Assembly (NCBI RefSeq): GCF_014287815.1
Contig: NZ_JACOOQ010000004.1
Coordinates: forward strand, 62,001 to 126,000
Source: Clostridium lentum
GTDB lineage: Bacteria > Bacillota > Clostridia > Clostridiales > Clostridiaceae
Reading direction: 5' to 3'
Length of the DNA: 64,000 nt
Of this stretch, positions 45,401 through 55,633 are shown one piece after another (position 1 is the stretch's first letter; each line of letters starts with the position of its first letter). A program made the translations under genes and the position numbers. Under the pieces are notes generated by a model. The model had not been told where the DNA came from. It was given only the letters and a program-made list of their open reading frames with translations, and did no database searches.

Positions 45401-46764
45401 CAGCGATTGAAGAAAGAGAAAGAAAAGGTATTAAGCTAAAGCCGGTGACACAAGTGAATAAAAGAAATATTTTTACTAAGGAAATGAGGAAATATTATAC
45501 AATCCTTTGCCCTCAAATGTCACCAATACACTTCGATTTTGTTGAAGCAGCAGCTAAGAGTATTGGATATAATGTAGAAGTAATGCCATCCATTGATAAG
45601 GAAGCAATAGAGTATGGATTGAAATATGTGAATAATGATGCCTGCTATCCGTCAATTATTGTGGTAGGACAAATGATTCGTGCTTTGATGTCAGGAAAAT
45701 ATGATTTAAATAAGACTGCTGTAATAATGAGTCAGACAGGAGGCGGTTGTAGGGCTACAAATTATATAGGATTTATTAAAAAAGCCTTAAGGGAAGCAGG
45801 TTTTGATAATATTCCAATAATATCATTAAATGCTTTGGGTATGGAAAAGCAGCCAGGATTTGAAATAACACCAGCTTTTGTTAATAGAGGGCTTATGGCT
45901 ATATTATATGGAGATTTATTTATGAGAGTCTTATATAGGGTAAGACCGTATGAAAAAGTTAAAGGAGCAGCAAATACTTTATATAAGAAATGGAAAGATG
46001 TTGCATGCCAAAATGTGAAAAACGGAAAATGGATAGAATTTAGCAAAAATGTTCAAGATATAGTAAAAGATTTTGATGAGTTAGAATTATTAGATATAAA
46101 GAAACCAAAGGTGGGAGTAGTAGGAGAAATTCTTGTTAAATTTCATCCAACAGCAAATAATGACATAGTTTCACAATTAGAAAAGGAAGGTGTTGAAGCT
46201 GTTGTACCAGATCTTCTAGATTTTTTCTTATATTCATGTTATGATGCTGAATTTAAATATAAATATCTTTCTGGAAGCTATAAATCCATGCAGTTAAATA
46301 AATTAGCAATTAGGATAATAGAGTTATATAGAAAGAAAATTAAAACAGAATTAAGCAAGAGTAAGAGATTTGAATATCCAATGCATATAAAGGATTTAGG
46401 GAAGAAAGCATCAAAAGTATTGTCTCTAGGCAACCAAACAGGTGAAGGGTGGCTTCTTACAGGAGAGATGCTAGAACTTATTGATACAGGTGTAAATAAT
46501 ATTGTATGTGTACAGCCTTTTGCATGTTTACCTAATCATGTTACAGGTAAAGGAATGATAAAGAAACTTAAGGAACTTTATCCTTTATCAAATATAGTAG
46601 CAGTTGATTATGATCCTGGTGCATCAGAGGTAAATCAGATCAATAGAATTAAACTTATGCTGGCTGTGGCATTTAAAAATATAGATTTAGAAAATAAGTA
46701 TAGTGAAAAGTATGAAATTAATCAAGAAGCAGTAAGTGAAGTTGCAATAAAATTAAATAATTAA
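42472..46764 (+). CDS. Double 2-hydroxyacyl-CoA dehydratase activase fused to DUF2229/HgdB-like region
   Basis: Very large protein of 1430 aa. Two BadF/BcrA-type ASKHA ATPase domains stand in tandem: [16 protein letters not shown] at about 5-20 and [15 protein letters not shown] at about 321-335. Each keeps the cysteines that hold the bridging 4Fe-4S cluster: Cys124 and Cys163 in the first ([15 protein letters not shown]), and Cys443/447 and Cys482 in the second ([14 protein letters not shown]). A DUF2229-type region and a C-terminal HgdB-like segment with many Cys follow ([27 protein letters not shown]). The classical activase passes ATP-driven low-potential electrons to a dehydratase. No dehydratase subunit, CoA-transferase or ferredoxin gene is nearby, so the substrate is unknown. 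It has its own promoter and terminator. Confidence 0.9.
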   Translation: MGKYKVGIDVGSTTIKVLVIDENNNIKYSTYKRHFSDIKTTLKESLEQCYKFIGNSNVKMMVTGSGGLAVSKWLELSFEQEVIACNKAIETFIPQTDVAIELGGEDAKITYFSSGIEQRMNGSCAGGTGAFIDQMAVLLNTDAIGINELSKNAEIIYPIASRCGVFAKTDIQPLINEGARKEDIADSIFQAVVNQTISGLACGKPIRGRVAFLGGPLHFLDGLRNRFIKTLNLKEGEYIVPKESHYYVAIGAALLAKNEKYVQLDNIIRKISTIKVEDDGKGHMEPLFNDNDDYEEFKKRHEDDKVKRADLNTYRGKAFLGIDAGSTTTKAALIGEEGQLLYSYYNSNEGSPLNKSIEILKDLYKKLPKEVEIVKSTVTGYGEGLIKTALGIDIGEIETICHFKGAEAFLPGVDFILDIGGQDMKALKMKEGNIDNILINEACSSGCGSFIESFSKSLNLPIKEFAKLSIEAKKPVDLGSRCTVFMNSKVKQAQKEGYEVADISAGLCYSVIKNALYKVIKIRNFEELGKKVIVQGGTFYNDGVLRSFEKITGINVVRPDISGIMGAFGAALISRERYIEGKETTLVSKEELGDIKIAINTMRCGGCGNNCLLTINKFSNGKKFITGNRCEKPLGNMKGKREIPNLFKYKLERAFDYTPLEESQAERGVIGIPRVLNMYENYPFWFTLLTSLKFRVEISPLSSRKIYDKGIETIPSESACYPAKISHGHILWLIEKGIKNIFYPCVAYEYKEDPTVDNHYNCPMVTSYPEVIKNNIDEIKKQEINFISPFLSLSNEEKLAKRIYIVFKEFGVSIKEAKEAVKKAFEEREKFVTDIRKKGEEVIKYIEENHIKGIVLSGRPYHVDPEINHGLTDIITSYGMAVLTEDSVAHLDKVERPLRVVDQWMYHSRLYRAASYVKNNPNLELIQITSFGCGLDAITSDQVNEILSSAGKMYTLIKIDEGSNLGAVRIRIRSLKAAIEERERKGIKLKPVTQVNKRNIFTKEMRKYYTILCPQMSPIHFDFVEAAAKSIGYNVEVMPSIDKEAIEYGLKYVNNDACYPSIIVVGQMIRALMSGKYDLNKTAVIMSQTGGGCRATNYIGFIKKALREAGFDNIPIISLNALGMEKQPGFEITPAFVNRGLMAILYGDLFMRVLYRVRPYEKVKGAANTLYKKWKDVACQNVKNGKWIEFSKNVQDIVKDFDELELLDIKKPKVGVVGEILVKFHPTANNDIVSQLEKEGVEAVVPDLLDFFLYSCYDAEFKYKYLSGSYKSMQLNKLAIRIIELYRKKIKTELSKSKRFEYPMHIKDLGKKASKVLSLGNQTGEGWLLTGEMLELIDTGVNNIVCVQPFACLPNHVTGKGMIKKLKELYPLSNIVAVDYDPGASEVNQINRIKLMLAVAFKNIDLENKYSEKYEINQEAVSEVAIKLNN

Positions 46765-46773
46765 CAGTGAAAT

Positions 46774-46827
46774 AAGAGAAAAATAAAAAAGATACGACAT
46801 TTTTTTATTTTTCTCTTTATTTTTTTC
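46774..46827 (+). terminator. Terminator of the activase gene
   Basis: A 17-bp perfect but purely AT-rich stem with two G-C pairs (46774-46790 with 46801-46817), followed by TATTTTTTT. The unusual composition makes strength uncertain. Confidence 0.65.
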
Positions 46828-46887
46828 GGACTTTTGACTATAATGTATGTATGTTTTAAAGGGAAAATTAATGGCAGGAGAGATAAT

Positions 46888-47829
46888 ATGAACGAAAATA
46901 ATCCATATATACTAGTACTGGGGGCATCAATAGTAGATATAATTGGTTTTAGTAAGAGAGAATTTAAGGCAAAGGATTCAATTCCAGGATCTATAAAGAT
47001 TTCGCTTGGGGGAGTTTGCAGAAATATTGCTGAGAATTTAGCTAGGGTAGGTATAAACACAGAATTCATTTCTATATTGGGAGATGATGCTAATGGGAGA
47101 AATATCTTAGAACATTCTAAGAGAATAGGTTATAAGATGGACAATTCATTAATATTAAAAGATGAATGTACACCTACATATATGGCAATACTAAATGAGC
47201 ATGGTGAAATGGAGTCTGCAATAGTAGATATGGATAGCTTAGATAAAATGGAAAGTAGTTTTATAGATTCAAAAGCTGAAATTTTTGAAAATGCTGAGTA
47301 TACTATTGTAGATTCAGACAACCCTGAATTATTAGAGTATGTTTTAAAGAAATTTCAAGGAAAAACTAAATTTATATTAGATCCAGTTTCAGCAAATAAA
47401 GCAACAAAAATAAGCCACTTGATGAAGTATTTCCATACAATAAAACCAAATAGATTAGAGACTGAAGCTTTATGTGGTTTTAAAATCAATGGTTATGAGG
47501 ATTTGCAAAAAGCAGGAAGATACTTCTTAGAGCAAGGGGTTGAAAATGTATTTATAAGTTTAGATGCAGATGGGATTTACTATCTTACAAAAGGTGAAGA
47601 AGGTACTATATGCCAAAATGATAAGATAGACATAAAAAATGTAACAGGTGCTGGAGATTCGTTTGTAGCTGGATTAGGATTAGGATATATGAATGGGTTA
47701 TCTATAATTGAAACATTAAAGTATGCAATTGCAATGTCAATAATTACTATTACACATGAAGATACTATTAATCCAGCAATAAGTAATGAATACGTTGAAA
47801 ATTACATGAATAAAATGAGTTGGAAATAA
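46888..47829 (+). CDS. PfkB-family carbohydrate kinase, pseudouridine-kinase-like
   Basis: Ribokinase-fold kinase of 313 aa. Signature 1 is SLGGVCRNIAENLARVGI near residues 34-51. The ATP/anion-hole motif with the catalytic Asp is NVTGAGDSFVAGLGLGYM near 252-269. The PGSIKISLGGVCRNIAENL pattern resembles pseudouridine kinase PsuK more than ribokinase or 1-phosphofructokinase, but the usual partner pseudouridine-5'-phosphate glycosidase is absent, so the substrate is open. The ATG at 46888 follows CAGGAGAGA; the frame extends upstream into the activase terminator, which argues against the earlier start. A good terminator follows. Confidence 0.82.
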   Translation: MNENNPYILVLGASIVDIIGFSKREFKAKDSIPGSIKISLGGVCRNIAENLARVGINTEFISILGDDANGRNILEHSKRIGYKMDNSLILKDECTPTYMAILNEHGEMESAIVDMDSLDKMESSFIDSKAEIFENAEYTIVDSDNPELLEYVLKKFQGKTKFILDPVSANKATKISHLMKYFHTIKPNRLETEALCGFKINGYEDLQKAGRYFLEQGVENVFISLDADGIYYLTKGEEGTICQNDKIDIKNVTGAGDSFVAGLGLGYMNGLSIIETLKYAIAMSIITITHEDTINPAISNEYVENYMNKMSWK

Positions 47830-47838
47830 TTGTTTTTA

Positions 47839-47866
47839 AGAGATGCTTAGCGTCTCTTTTTTTTAT
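47839..47866 (+). terminator. Terminator of the PfkB kinase gene
   Basis: AGAGATGC (47839-47846) pairs with GCGTCTCT (47850-47857), one G-U pair, followed by a run of T's. Confidence 0.8.
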
Positions 47867-48068
47867 GCTTAGGAAATAGTTAAAAAGAAAGTATGATTTT
47901 ACATAATAAAAATAAAGGGATATTTATATAAGAGAGAAGAAATAAAAAAAGTATATAGTCGTAAATAAAATACTCGTAAATGAGTATAATAATTAATAAA
48001 ACACTGCACAAATAAACTTTCAGTATAAATACTAAATAGATGGACAAAATATTTATGAGGTGATAAGT

Positions 48069-48200
48069 ATGGGAAGTAAATTAAAAATTAATAAGAAAGA
48101 AAATAAGAATATAAGTCATAATCCTCGAGCAGAAAGTGTTAAATCATGTTTTGGAGAACCTAAAGCAAAGCCATATGATCCAACAGATTTTAAGATTTAA
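48069..48200 (+). CDS. Small polar protein, CPC_1213-like
   Basis: A 43-codon frame with a GAGGTGATAAGT site. The product starts MGSKLKINKKENKNISHNPR and ends DPTDFKI. It is basic at the N-terminus, acidic and Pro-rich at the C-terminus, with a single Cys. The HNPxAESVxSxFG pattern recalls a small clostridial family annotated as CPC_1213; I make that assignment from memory and with low certainty. It is probably disordered, possibly spore- or stress-related. It stands alone between the kinase gene and clpS, with a hairpin terminator about 150 bases downstream. Confidence 0.6.
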   Translation: MGSKLKINKKENKNISHNPRAESVKSCFGEPKAKPYDPTDFKI

Positions 48201-48351
48201 TTTTTTGAGCATTCTAGCAATTTTTAGTCAGTGTTTAAGGCTGTAAAAAATAAATTTAATTATTGGGAATAGTTGAATGAAGATAGATAATAATAAAAAA
48301 GTTATAAGATTTATCAGTTGATGAAAAATAAATAAAATATATAAATGAACT

Positions 48352-48407
48352 AGAACCTATAAGATAGACACTTATAAAATAGATTCTATCTATATAGGTT
48401 CTTTTTG
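48352..48407 (+). terminator. Terminator upstream of clpS
   Basis: AGAACCTATA (48352-48361) pairs with TATAGGTTCT (48393-48402), with an inner ATAGA/TCTAT pairing, followed by TTTTTG. It probably ends the transcript of the 43-aa gene. The 150 bases before it hold nothing I can identify. Confidence 0.7.
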
Positions 48408-48420
48408 TGTACAATAAATG

Positions 48421-48450
48421 TTGATATACATATTAAGTATTTAATATAAT
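48421..48450 (+). promoter_or_regulatory. SigA-type promoter of clpS-clpA
   Basis: TTGATA at 48421-48426, an 18-base spacer and TATAAT at 48445-48450, about 45 bases before clpS. Confidence 0.6.
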
Positions 48451-48495
48451 TATATTATAAATAATACATAATGCTTATTATTTGGAGGGGACTAT

Positions 48496-48795
48496 ATGGA
48501 ACATGATGTTGTAACTAAAGAAAAAGGTAAAATAAAAGTAAAGGAGCCTAAAAAATATAGTGTCATTATGGAAAATGATGATTTTACAACAATGGAATTT
48601 GTCATTGATGTATTGATGAGCGTGTTTAATAAAGATAGTGTAGAAGCTAATAGAATAATGCTTGATGTACATTCTAAAGGAAGAGGAGTAGTAGGAACTT
48701 ATCCATATGATATTGCTGTTACAAAAGTATCAATAGCAATGGATATGGCTAAAGAAGAAGGATTTCCCTTTATGATAACTATTGAGGAGGTTTAA
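48496..48795 (+). CDS. clpS: ClpS adaptor protein
   Basis: ClpS of 99 aa, the adaptor that delivers N-degron substrates to the ClpA unfoldase. It has the core PKKYSVIMENDDFTTMEFVIDVL, in which the Asn-Asp pair and the following Met form the N-end residue pocket, and the GRGVVGTYPYDIA segment that contacts ClpA. The N-terminal 18 residues are charged and probably flexible, as required for substrate handover. The start follows TTTGGAGGGGACTAT. clpA begins four bases after the stop codon, so the two are translationally linked, and they share the promoter at 48421-48450. Confidence 0.93.
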   Translation: MEHDVVTKEKGKIKVKEPKKYSVIMENDDFTTMEFVIDVLMSVFNKDSVEANRIMLDVHSKGRGVVGTYPYDIAVTKVSIAMDMAKEEGFPFMITIEEV

Positions 48796-48798
48796 TGT

Positions 48799-51024
48799 AT
48801 GCAGGTGACAAAAGAAGTTAATGAAGTAATAGTTGCTGCAATTGAATATGCTAGAGAAAATAAGCATGAATATGTGACAGCTGAACACATATTATATAAA
48901 TGTACTTTTATAGAAAAAGTACAAAATGCCATGGAGAAATGTGGTGCAGATATTGAAAATTTAAGAAAAAATCTAAATGAATATTTTAATGAGTATATAA
49001 AGACTACAGAAAATACAGGTATTCAAGAAAGCTATAGTTTTCAGCAAGTGATATTAACATCTGGAGAGCAGGCTATGGCTTCTGGTAAAAATGTCATAGA
49101 AATTGAACATATTTTATCAGTTATATATATGATGGAAGATAGTTATGCTTTATATTTTTTAAATTTAGAGGGAATAGATAAAAGAAATCTTCTTTTTACT
49201 TTATGTCATAAAGAAGGGAATGTAAAGTCAGAAGAAGGTGGAGAAAAATCATCAAAAAATAAAGGTGAGCAAAAAGGCAGTAATAAATCTATAATTGAGA
49301 AGTATACTGTAAATTTAAATGAATTTGTTAAAGAGCAAGATAGTAATTTGCTTATAGGGCGTCAAGATATTTTAGATAGAACTATACAGATTCTATGCAG
49401 AAGAACTAAAAATAATCCTATTCATGTTGGAGAGCCAGGTGTAGGAAAGACATCTATAGTGTTAGGGCTTGCTAGACTTATTAATGAAGGTAAGGTTCCA
49501 GAAAAACTTAAGAACTCAGAAATATATTCTCTTGATATTGGTGGGTTATTGGCAGGAACTAAGTATAGAGGCGATTTTGAAGAGAGAATAAAAAAAGTGC
49601 TAGAGCAGATTAAGCATAGAGTTAATCCAATAGTTTATATTGATGAGATACACTCAATAGTAGGAGCAGGAGCTTTAGGTGGTGGTTCTTTAGATGCATC
49701 TAATCTTCTTAAGCCATATTTAATGGAAGGAAAGATAAAATTTATTGGTGCAACTACTTTTGATGAATATAAAAAACATTTTGAAAAGGACAAAGCTCTT
49801 ACAAGAAGATTTCAGACAGTGGAAGTAAAGGAGCCTAGCATTAACGAAACTGTTGAAATTATTAATGGAATTAAAAAGTCGTATGAAGAATATCATAATG
49901 TATCTTATACTGATAAGGCTATTGAAAGTGCAGTTATTTTAAGTAATAAGTATATAAATGATAAATTCTTACCGGATAAGGCTATTGATGTTATAGATGA
50001 AGCTGGTGCATCTATTTCTATGGAAAATAGTGAAGAAAGAACATTAATTGATGATGTTAAAATTGAAGAAATAATTTCAAAAATGTGTCATATTCCTAAG
50101 AAAACAGTTGAAAAGGATGAAATTGAAGCTTTAATGACTTTAGAAAATAAATTAAAGCTTAATATTTTTGGACAAAATGTTGCCATAGATGAAGTTGTAA
50201 AATGTATAAAGATGTCAAGAGCTGGACTTAAAGATGAAGGCAAACCTGTTGCTTCAATGCTTTTTGTCGGACCTACAGGTGTAGGGAAAACAGAAATATG
50301 CAGAGTGTTATCAAAGGAATTAGGGATAAAACTTATTAGATTTGATATGAGTGAATATGGTGAAAAGCATGCAGCATCTAAGCTTATTGGAGCGCCACCA
50401 GGTTATGTAGGGTATGAAGAGGGTGGACTACTTACGGATTCAGTCCGTAAGAATCCATATTCTGTATTACTATTAGATGAAATTGAAAAAGCTCACCCAG
50501 ATATTTTAAGTGTATTACTTCAGGTAATGGATTATGCTACACTTACAGATAACCAAGGTAGAAAAGCTGATTTTAGAAATGTAATACTAATTATGACTTC
50601 CAATGCAGGTGCCAAGGAAATTGGCAAAAATAAGGTAGGCTTTGGTGAAAGAGTAGTACAAGTAGAAGCCATCAAGGATGAAGTAAAACGATTCTTCACT
50701 CCAGAATTTAGAAATAGATTAGATAAAATTGTGGTATTTAACCATATAGATAAAGAAATGGCAAGAAATATAACTATAAAAGAAATCGGTTTATTTAAAG
50801 AACAATTATTAAGTAAAAATATAATATTAGAATTTGATGAGTCTGTTATAAATCATATAAGCAATGAAGGGGTTTCTAAAGAATATGGAGCAAGAGAAAT
50901 CAGTAGAATAATAAATTCAGAAATTAAGGCATTGTTAATTGATGAAGTATTGTTTGGTAGATTAAAAGATGGTGGAAAGGCTAAAGTTGTATTTAATGAT
51001 AGTAAATATGATATAGAGTTTTAG
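48799..51024 (+). CDS. clpA: ClpA-type ATP-dependent unfoldase
   Basis: Class I Clp ATPase of 741 aa. It has an N-terminal Clp-N repeat domain, a poorly conserved charged linker (about 145-165), AAA+ module 1 with Walker A GEPGVGKTS and Walker B VYIDEIH, and module 2 with Walker A GPTGVGKTE, pore loop GAPPGYVGYEEGG and Walker B LLLDEIE. There is no ClpB-type middle coiled-coil domain. A VGFG loop after KNK matches the ClpP-docking IGF/IGL motif, so it should form a ClpAP protease. Together with its position directly behind clpS this identifies ClpA. It ends before the valS leader, and no strong terminator lies between them. Confidence 0.94.
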   Translation: MQVTKEVNEVIVAAIEYARENKHEYVTAEHILYKCTFIEKVQNAMEKCGADIENLRKNLNEYFNEYIKTTENTGIQESYSFQQVILTSGEQAMASGKNVIEIEHILSVIYMMEDSYALYFLNLEGIDKRNLLFTLCHKEGNVKSEEGGEKSSKNKGEQKGSNKSIIEKYTVNLNEFVKEQDSNLLIGRQDILDRTIQILCRRTKNNPIHVGEPGVGKTSIVLGLARLINEGKVPEKLKNSEIYSLDIGGLLAGTKYRGDFEERIKKVLEQIKHRVNPIVYIDEIHSIVGAGALGGGSLDASNLLKPYLMEGKIKFIGATTFDEYKKHFEKDKALTRRFQTVEVKEPSINETVEIINGIKKSYEEYHNVSYTDKAIESAVILSNKYINDKFLPDKAIDVIDEAGASISMENSEERTLIDDVKIEEIISKMCHIPKKTVEKDEIEALMTLENKLKLNIFGQNVAIDEVVKCIKMSRAGLKDEGKPVASMLFVGPTGVGKTEICRVLSKELGIKLIRFDMSEYGEKHAASKLIGAPPGYVGYEEGGLLTDSVRKNPYSVLLLDEIEKAHPDILSVLLQVMDYATLTDNQGRKADFRNVILIMTSNAGAKEIGKNKVGFGERVVQVEAIKDEVKRFFTPEFRNRLDKIVVFNHIDKEMARNITIKEIGLFKEQLLSKNIILEFDESVINHISNEGVSKEYGAREISRIINSEIKALLIDEVLFGRLKDGGKAKVVFNDSKYDIEF

Positions 51025-51061
51025 AAAATATAAAATTAACTATTTTTAAAGAAAAATTTTA

Positions 51062-51090
51062 TTGACAAAAAATATTTTATAGAATAATAT
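51062..51090 (+). promoter_or_regulatory. SigA-type promoter of the valS T-box transcript
   Basis: TTGACA at 51062-51067, a 17-base spacer and TAATAT at 51085-51090. It predicts a start near 51097, just before the T-box leader. Confidence 0.7.
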
Positions 51091-51109
51091 AAAAACAAAT
51101 AATATAAAT

Positions 51110-51410
51110 TAAAAACTGTGATAAAGAGGAGTACGGATTAGGAAGTATTAAGAGAGGAAGGTCTTGGCTGAAAGCCTTCTATATAGAATATCCCGAAGGT
51201 AGCTTTTGAGTTTCTTTGCTGAAAGTTTAGTAATTAGTAGGCAAAGACGGCGTTCATAGCCGTTATTGAATTAAGAGCCCATAATAATGGCCAATATTTA
51301 TTTAGTATAGTTTAAAGTTGAAATGCTAAAATAGTATTGTGCCTGTGGGAATAAAGGTGGTACCGCGAGTCTTCGTCCTTTTTTAGGACTTAGGCTCTTT
51401 TTTATTTGTA
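51110..51410 (+). promoter_or_regulatory. T-box leader regulating valS
   Basis: A full T-box leader. Stem I starts about 51117 (AAAGAGGAGTACGGATTA), has the distal AAGGTCTTGGCTGAAAGCC region and, on its 3' side, GAAGGTAGCTTTTGAG with GTA (51199-51201), a valine codon, as the likely specifier. The conserved T-box AAAGGTGGTACCGCG (51354-51368) is followed by the terminator hairpin. Uncharged tRNA-Val would stabilise the antiterminator and allow valS expression. Specifier and neighbouring gene agree, which makes the call strong. Confidence 0.92.
51367..51404 (+). terminator. T-box terminator hairpin
   Basis: GAG...GTCC (51367-51378) pairs with GGAC...GCTC (51386-51397), then TTTTTTA. This is the regulated terminator of the leader and competes with the T-box antiterminator. 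Confidence 0.85.
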
Positions 51411-51439
51411 CAATTTATTAAACTAAGGAGGTTTCTGTA

Positions 51440-54082
51440 ATGGAAGAAAAAAACAATTTACCTACCACGTATAATCCAAAAGAATTTGAAGAAAGAATTT
51501 ATAAAATTTGGGAAGAAAAGAAATATTTCACACCAGTAGTTGATAAGAGCAAAAAGCCTTTTTCAATTGTTATGCCACCGCCAAATATAACTGGTAGATT
51601 GCACTTAGGGCATGCATTAGACAATACTCTTCAAGATATGCTTATTAGATTTAAAAGAATGCAAGGATACTGTACTTTATGGTTACCAGGACAAGATCAT
51701 GCATCTATTGCTACAGAAGTTAAAGTTGAAAATGAGTTATTGAAGCAAGGATTAGTAAAAAAAGAAATGGGAAGAGAAGCTTTCCTTGAAAAAGTTTGGG
51801 AATGGTCTGATGAATATAGAGGTCATATAAGAGAACAACTTAAGAAGATGGGAGTATCTGCGGATTTCTCAAGAGAAGCGTTTACAATGGATGAAAATTT
51901 AAACAAAGCTGTAAGAACTGTCTTTGTTAAGTTATATAATGAAGGACTTATATATCAAGGAAACAGAATAACTAACTGGTGTCCTAAATGTACAACAGCA
52001 TTGTCAGATGCAGAAATAGAATACGAAGAAAAAGAAGGAAGCTTCTGGCACATAAATTATCCATTATCTGATGGTTCAGGATTCTTAGAAATAGCAACAA
52101 CAAGACCAGAAACATTATTAGGAGATACAGCAGTTGCTGTTAACCCAAATGATGATAGATTTAAACATTTAATTGGTAAGACATTAAAGTTACCGCTAAC
52201 TGATAGAGAAATACCAGTAGTTGGTGATGAATATGTTGATATAGAATTTGGAACTGGTGCTGTTAAAATAACTCCTGCACATGATCCAAATGATTTTGAA
52301 GTTGGTAAGAGACATAACCTTCCACAAATAAGAGTTATGGATGACCATGGTATAATAAATGAATTAGGTGGAAAATATCAAGGGCTTGATAGATATGAAG
52401 CTAGAAAACAAATGGTTGAAGATTTAGACAAATTAGGTCTATTAGTTAAGATAAAACCGCATACTCATAATGTTGGAACACATGATAGATGTGGAACAGT
52501 TATTGAACCAATAATATCTAAGCAATGGTATGTTAAGATGGAATCTTTAGCTAAGCCAGCTATTGAAGCTGTAAGAGGGGGAAAAACTAAATTTGTTCCA
52601 GAAAGATTTGATAAAATCTACTTCAACTGGATGGAAAATATTCAAGATTGGTGTATATCAAGACAATTATGGTGGGGACATAGAATACCAGTTTACTACT
52701 GTAATGATTGTGGACATATGATGGTTGAAGTTGATGCACCATGTAAATGTTCAAAATGCGAAAGCACTAATTTAAGACAAGAAGATGACGTTCTTGATAC
52801 ATGGTTCTCATCTGCACTTTGGCCTTTCTCAACTTTAGGATGGCCTAATAAAACAGAAGATTTAGAATACTTCTATCCAACTAACGTTCTTGTTACAGGA
52901 TACGATATAATCTTCTTCTGGGTAGCTAGAATGATATTCTCAGGGATTCATAATATGGGAGAAACTCCATTTGATACAGTATTAATCCACGGTATTATAA
53001 GAGACTCTCAAGGTAGAAAGATGAGTAAGTCACTTGGTAATGGAGTAGATCCATTAGAAGTTATTGAAGAATATGGTGCTGATGCCTTAAGATTTATGCT
53101 TGTAACAGGTAATTCACCAGGAAATGATATAAGATATATTCCTGAAAGAGTTGAAGCAGCAAGAAACTTTGCTAACAAAATGTGGAATGCATCAAGATTC
53201 GTTATGATGAACTTAGATAAAGAAGTTATGGCTAAATATGCTGAATGCAAAGAATATAGCTTAGCTGATAAATGGATTTTATCTCAAATGAATACTCTTG
53301 TTAAAGAAGTAACTGAAAATATGGAAAAATACGAATTAGGAATAGCACTTCAAAAAGTTTATGACTTTATGTGGACTGAATTCTGTGATTGGTATATAGA
53401 ACTTGTTAAACCAGTATTCTTCAGCGATGATGAAAAGCAAAAAGGAATAGTATACAACGTATTATATACTGTATTAACTACAGGATTAAAATTATTACAT
53501 CCAGTAATGCCATTCATTACAGAAGAAATATATACTACTTTAACTGATGGTGAATCAATAACTATCTCAACTTGGCCAAAATTCAACGAAAGATTAGTTG
53601 ATGCTAAGGCTGAAAAAGATATGGAATACATCATAGAAGCTATTAAATCTTTAAGAAATGTTAGAGCTGAAATGAATGTACCACCATCAAGAAAAGCTAA
53701 AGTAATAAGCTATATTAATGATGAAGCTAGAGATGCATTTAATGCAGGTACAGCTTATATTGAAAAATTAGCTTCAGCTTCAGATGTTGAATTTATAAAT
53801 GATAAAGCATTAGTTCCTGAAAATGCTGTATCAGTAGTAGTTAAAGGTGGAGAATTATTTATGCCACTACTTGACCTAGTTGATAAGGAAAAGGAACTTG
53901 AAAGATTAAATAAAGAAAAGAGCAAACTTGAAGGTGAAATAACTAGAATAGAAAAGAAACTTTCTAATGCAGGATTTGTTGCAAAAGCTCCAGAGGCTGT
54001 AGTAGAAGGTGAAAAAGCAAAAATGGCTAAATATCAAGAAATGCTTGATGCTGTTTTAGTTAGAATAGATACTTTAAAATAG
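51440..54082 (+). CDS. valS: Valyl-tRNA synthetase
   Basis: Class I synthetase of 880 aa. Family features include the HIGH-type motif [12 protein letters not shown], the editing domain ([17 protein letters not shown]), a zinc site (CNDCGHM...CSKCES) and the KMSKS loop [20 protein letters not shown]-terminal anticodon-binding domain and the ValRS-specific C-terminal coiled coil (about 810-880, Glu/Lys-rich heptads) follow. Length is normal. The ATG follows AAGGAGGTTTCTGTA, about 30 bases after the T-box terminator. It is controlled by tRNA-Val charging through the T-box. folC lies 160 bases downstream behind a strong terminator, so they are probably separate units. Confidence 0.97.
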   Translation: MEEKNNLPTTYNPKEFEERIYKIWEEKKYFTPVVDKSKKPFSIVMPPPNITGRLHLGHALDNTLQDMLIRFKRMQGYCTLWLPGQDHASIATEVKVENELLKQGLVKKEMGREAFLEKVWEWSDEYRGHIREQLKKMGVSADFSREAFTMDENLNKAVRTVFVKLYNEGLIYQGNRITNWCPKCTTALSDAEIEYEEKEGSFWHINYPLSDGSGFLEIATTRPETLLGDTAVAVNPNDDRFKHLIGKTLKLPLTDREIPVVGDEYVDIEFGTGAVKITPAHDPNDFEVGKRHNLPQIRVMDDHGIINELGGKYQGLDRYEARKQMVEDLDKLGLLVKIKPHTHNVGTHDRCGTVIEPIISKQWYVKMESLAKPAIEAVRGGKTKFVPERFDKIYFNWMENIQDWCISRQLWWGHRIPVYYCNDCGHMMVEVDAPCKCSKCESTNLRQEDDVLDTWFSSALWPFSTLGWPNKTEDLEYFYPTNVLVTGYDIIFFWVARMIFSGIHNMGETPFDTVLIHGIIRDSQGRKMSKSLGNGVDPLEVIEEYGADALRFMLVTGNSPGNDIRYIPERVEAARNFANKMWNASRFVMMNLDKEVMAKYAECKEYSLADKWILSQMNTLVKEVTENMEKYELGIALQKVYDFMWTEFCDWYIELVKPVFFSDDEKQKGIVYNVLYTVLTTGLKLLHPVMPFITEEIYTTLTDGESITISTWPKFNERLVDAKAEKDMEYIIEAIKSLRNVRAEMNVPPSRKAKVISYINDEARDAFNAGTAYIEKLASASDVEFINDKALVPENAVSVVVKGGELFMPLLDLVDKEKELERLNKEKSKLEGEITRIEKKLSNAGFVAKAPEAVVEGEKAKMAKYQEMLDAVLVRIDTLK

Positions 54083-54087
54083 TTTAT

Positions 54088-54127
54088 AAAAAATGGATAT
54101 CTACGTTGGTAGATGTCCATTTTTTGT
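54088..54127. terminator. Terminator of valS
   Basis: A 17-bp stem with a single G-U pair, AAAAAATGGATATCTAC (54088-54104) with 54109-54125 around GTTG. Confidence 0.85.
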
Positions 54128-54244
54128 AAGGAAAATTTAAGATGAATCTGTTAAATAGTAGAGCAGTAAATTTTGCATTTTTGTTAATTATACATTATAT
54201 TTAAATAAAGGTGAAAATAAAAAATAAAATTTTGGGGTGGTTTG

Positions 54245-55546
54245 ATGAAATACCAAGAAGCAATAAAATATATAACAGAAGTAGGGAATTTTGGCTCTAA
54301 TTATGGCTTAGAAAGAACATATAAATTATTGGAATTTCTTGATAATCCTCATGGGAAACTAAAAATAATCCATGTAGCAGGGACAAATGGTAAGGGGTCT
54401 ACCACGGCAATGATTACTTCTATGTTAAAGGAAGCTGGATATAAAGTAGGCATGTACACTTCTCCATTCTTAGAAGAATTTGAAGAGAGAATTCAAATTA
54501 ATGGGAATAATATACCTAAGGAAAAACTTGCACAGCTTATGACAAAGATTAAGTATGCTGTAGATAAGGTGATAGAAGAGGGGTATAATCATCCTACGGA
54601 GTTTGAAATAATAACAGCATTGATGTTTTTATATTTTGCTACTGAAAAGGTGGATTTTGCAGTAGTGGAAGTAGGCCTTGGAGGAAGACTTGATTCTACC
54701 AATGTAATAACACCTATCTTGTCTGTAATTACTTCTATAAGTTTTGATCATACAAATCTTTTAGGAAATACCTTAGAAGAAATTGCTAGAGAAAAGGCTG
54801 GTATAATTAAGGCAGGTATACCCACTTTAATATATCCTCAAGAAGAGATAGTAAAAAAAGTGCTGAGCGAAAAATGTGAGGAGTTAGGTGCAAAGCTTTA
54901 TAAGATAAATAAAGATGATGCAAAATTAGTTGAGATAATTAAGGAAGATAAGATATATCAGCTAGTAAAGGTGAAGTTAGATGATGAATATGATGTTAAG
55001 CTTCCACTATTAGGTGAGCATCAGATTTTAAATTTAGCAGTGGCTTTGAAGGCCTTAGAAATTATTAAAGATAAAGCAGCAAAGTTAAGTAAGGAAAGTA
55101 TAATAAAAGCCCTGTCAGAAGTTAGATGGAATGGAAGACTAGAAGTAATGAGTAATGAGCCATGTGTTGTAATAGATGGAGCACATAATATTCAGGGAAT
55201 AACGCAACTTGATAAAAATATTAAAAAATATTTTAAATATGATGATTTATATTTAATATTAGGAATATTAGCAGATAAAGACGTTGATTATATGGTTAAG
55301 GTTATTACTCCTCAAGCAAAGAAGGTCTTTACAGTAACACCTAATTCAATAAGAGCTGAAACATCAGAAGAGTTAATGGGAGTGGTAAAGAAATATAATC
55401 AGGATTGTCAAGCTTATAGTGATTATAAAAATGCTTTTGAAGATGCTTTAAAGCTTTGCAAGAAGGATGATTTACTGCTTATAAGTGGTTCATTATATAT
55501 GATAGGTGAAATGAGAGGAATAATAAAAAAACATTTTAGTAAATAA
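54245..55546 (+). CDS. folC: Folylpolyglutamate / dihydrofolate synthase
   Basis: Mur-ligase-fold enzyme of 433 aa that adds glutamate to folates. It has the P-loop VAGTNGKGSTTAMI near residues 45-58, the DFAVVEVGLGGRLDSTNV motif with the FolC-specific Gly-rich segment, ITSISFDHTNLLG, AREKAGIIKAG with the carbamylated Lys region, and VIDGAHNIQGI in the C-terminal domain. The ATG at 54245 follows TTTTGGGGTGGTT; a TTG immediately before is less likely. It is the only folate gene in the window apart from glyA and lies behind the valS terminator. Confidence 0.93.
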   Translation: MKYQEAIKYITEVGNFGSNYGLERTYKLLEFLDNPHGKLKIIHVAGTNGKGSTTAMITSMLKEAGYKVGMYTSPFLEEFEERIQINGNNIPKEKLAQLMTKIKYAVDKVIEEGYNHPTEFEIITALMFLYFATEKVDFAVVEVGLGGRLDSTNVITPILSVITSISFDHTNLLGNTLEEIAREKAGIIKAGIPTLIYPQEEIVKKVLSEKCEELGAKLYKINKDDAKLVEIIKEDKIYQLVKVKLDDEYDVKLPLLGEHQILNLAVALKALEIIKDKAAKLSKESIIKALSEVRWNGRLEVMSNEPCVVIDGAHNIQGITQLDKNIKKYFKYDDLYLILGILADKDVDYMVKVITPQAKKVFTVTPNSIRAETSEELMGVVKKYNQDCQAYSDYKNAFEDALKLCKKDDLLLISGSLYMIGEMRGIIKKHFSK

Positions 55547-55553
55547 TACTTTG

Positions 55554-55582
55554 TTTACTAAAATTCACTAATATAGTATACT
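55554..55582 (+). promoter_or_regulatory. Possible promoter of deoD
   Basis: TTTACT at 55554-55559, a 17-base spacer and TATACT at 55577-55582. The match to consensus is moderate. Confidence 0.35.
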
Positions 55583-55633
55583 GATATAAAAAAATATATT
55601 AAATAAATATGTTCAATTTGAGGAGGCAAAAAT

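Noticed and set aside
47940..48000. Repeated CGTAAAT units before the 43-aa gene
   Set aside because: Two short copies about 15 bases apart in AT-rich DNA; not enough for a repeat, operator or CRISPR.
48201..48351. Possible small RNA or gene between the 43-aa gene and the clpS terminator
   Set aside because: Only 14-codon frames and no stable fold besides the terminator; nothing can be supported.
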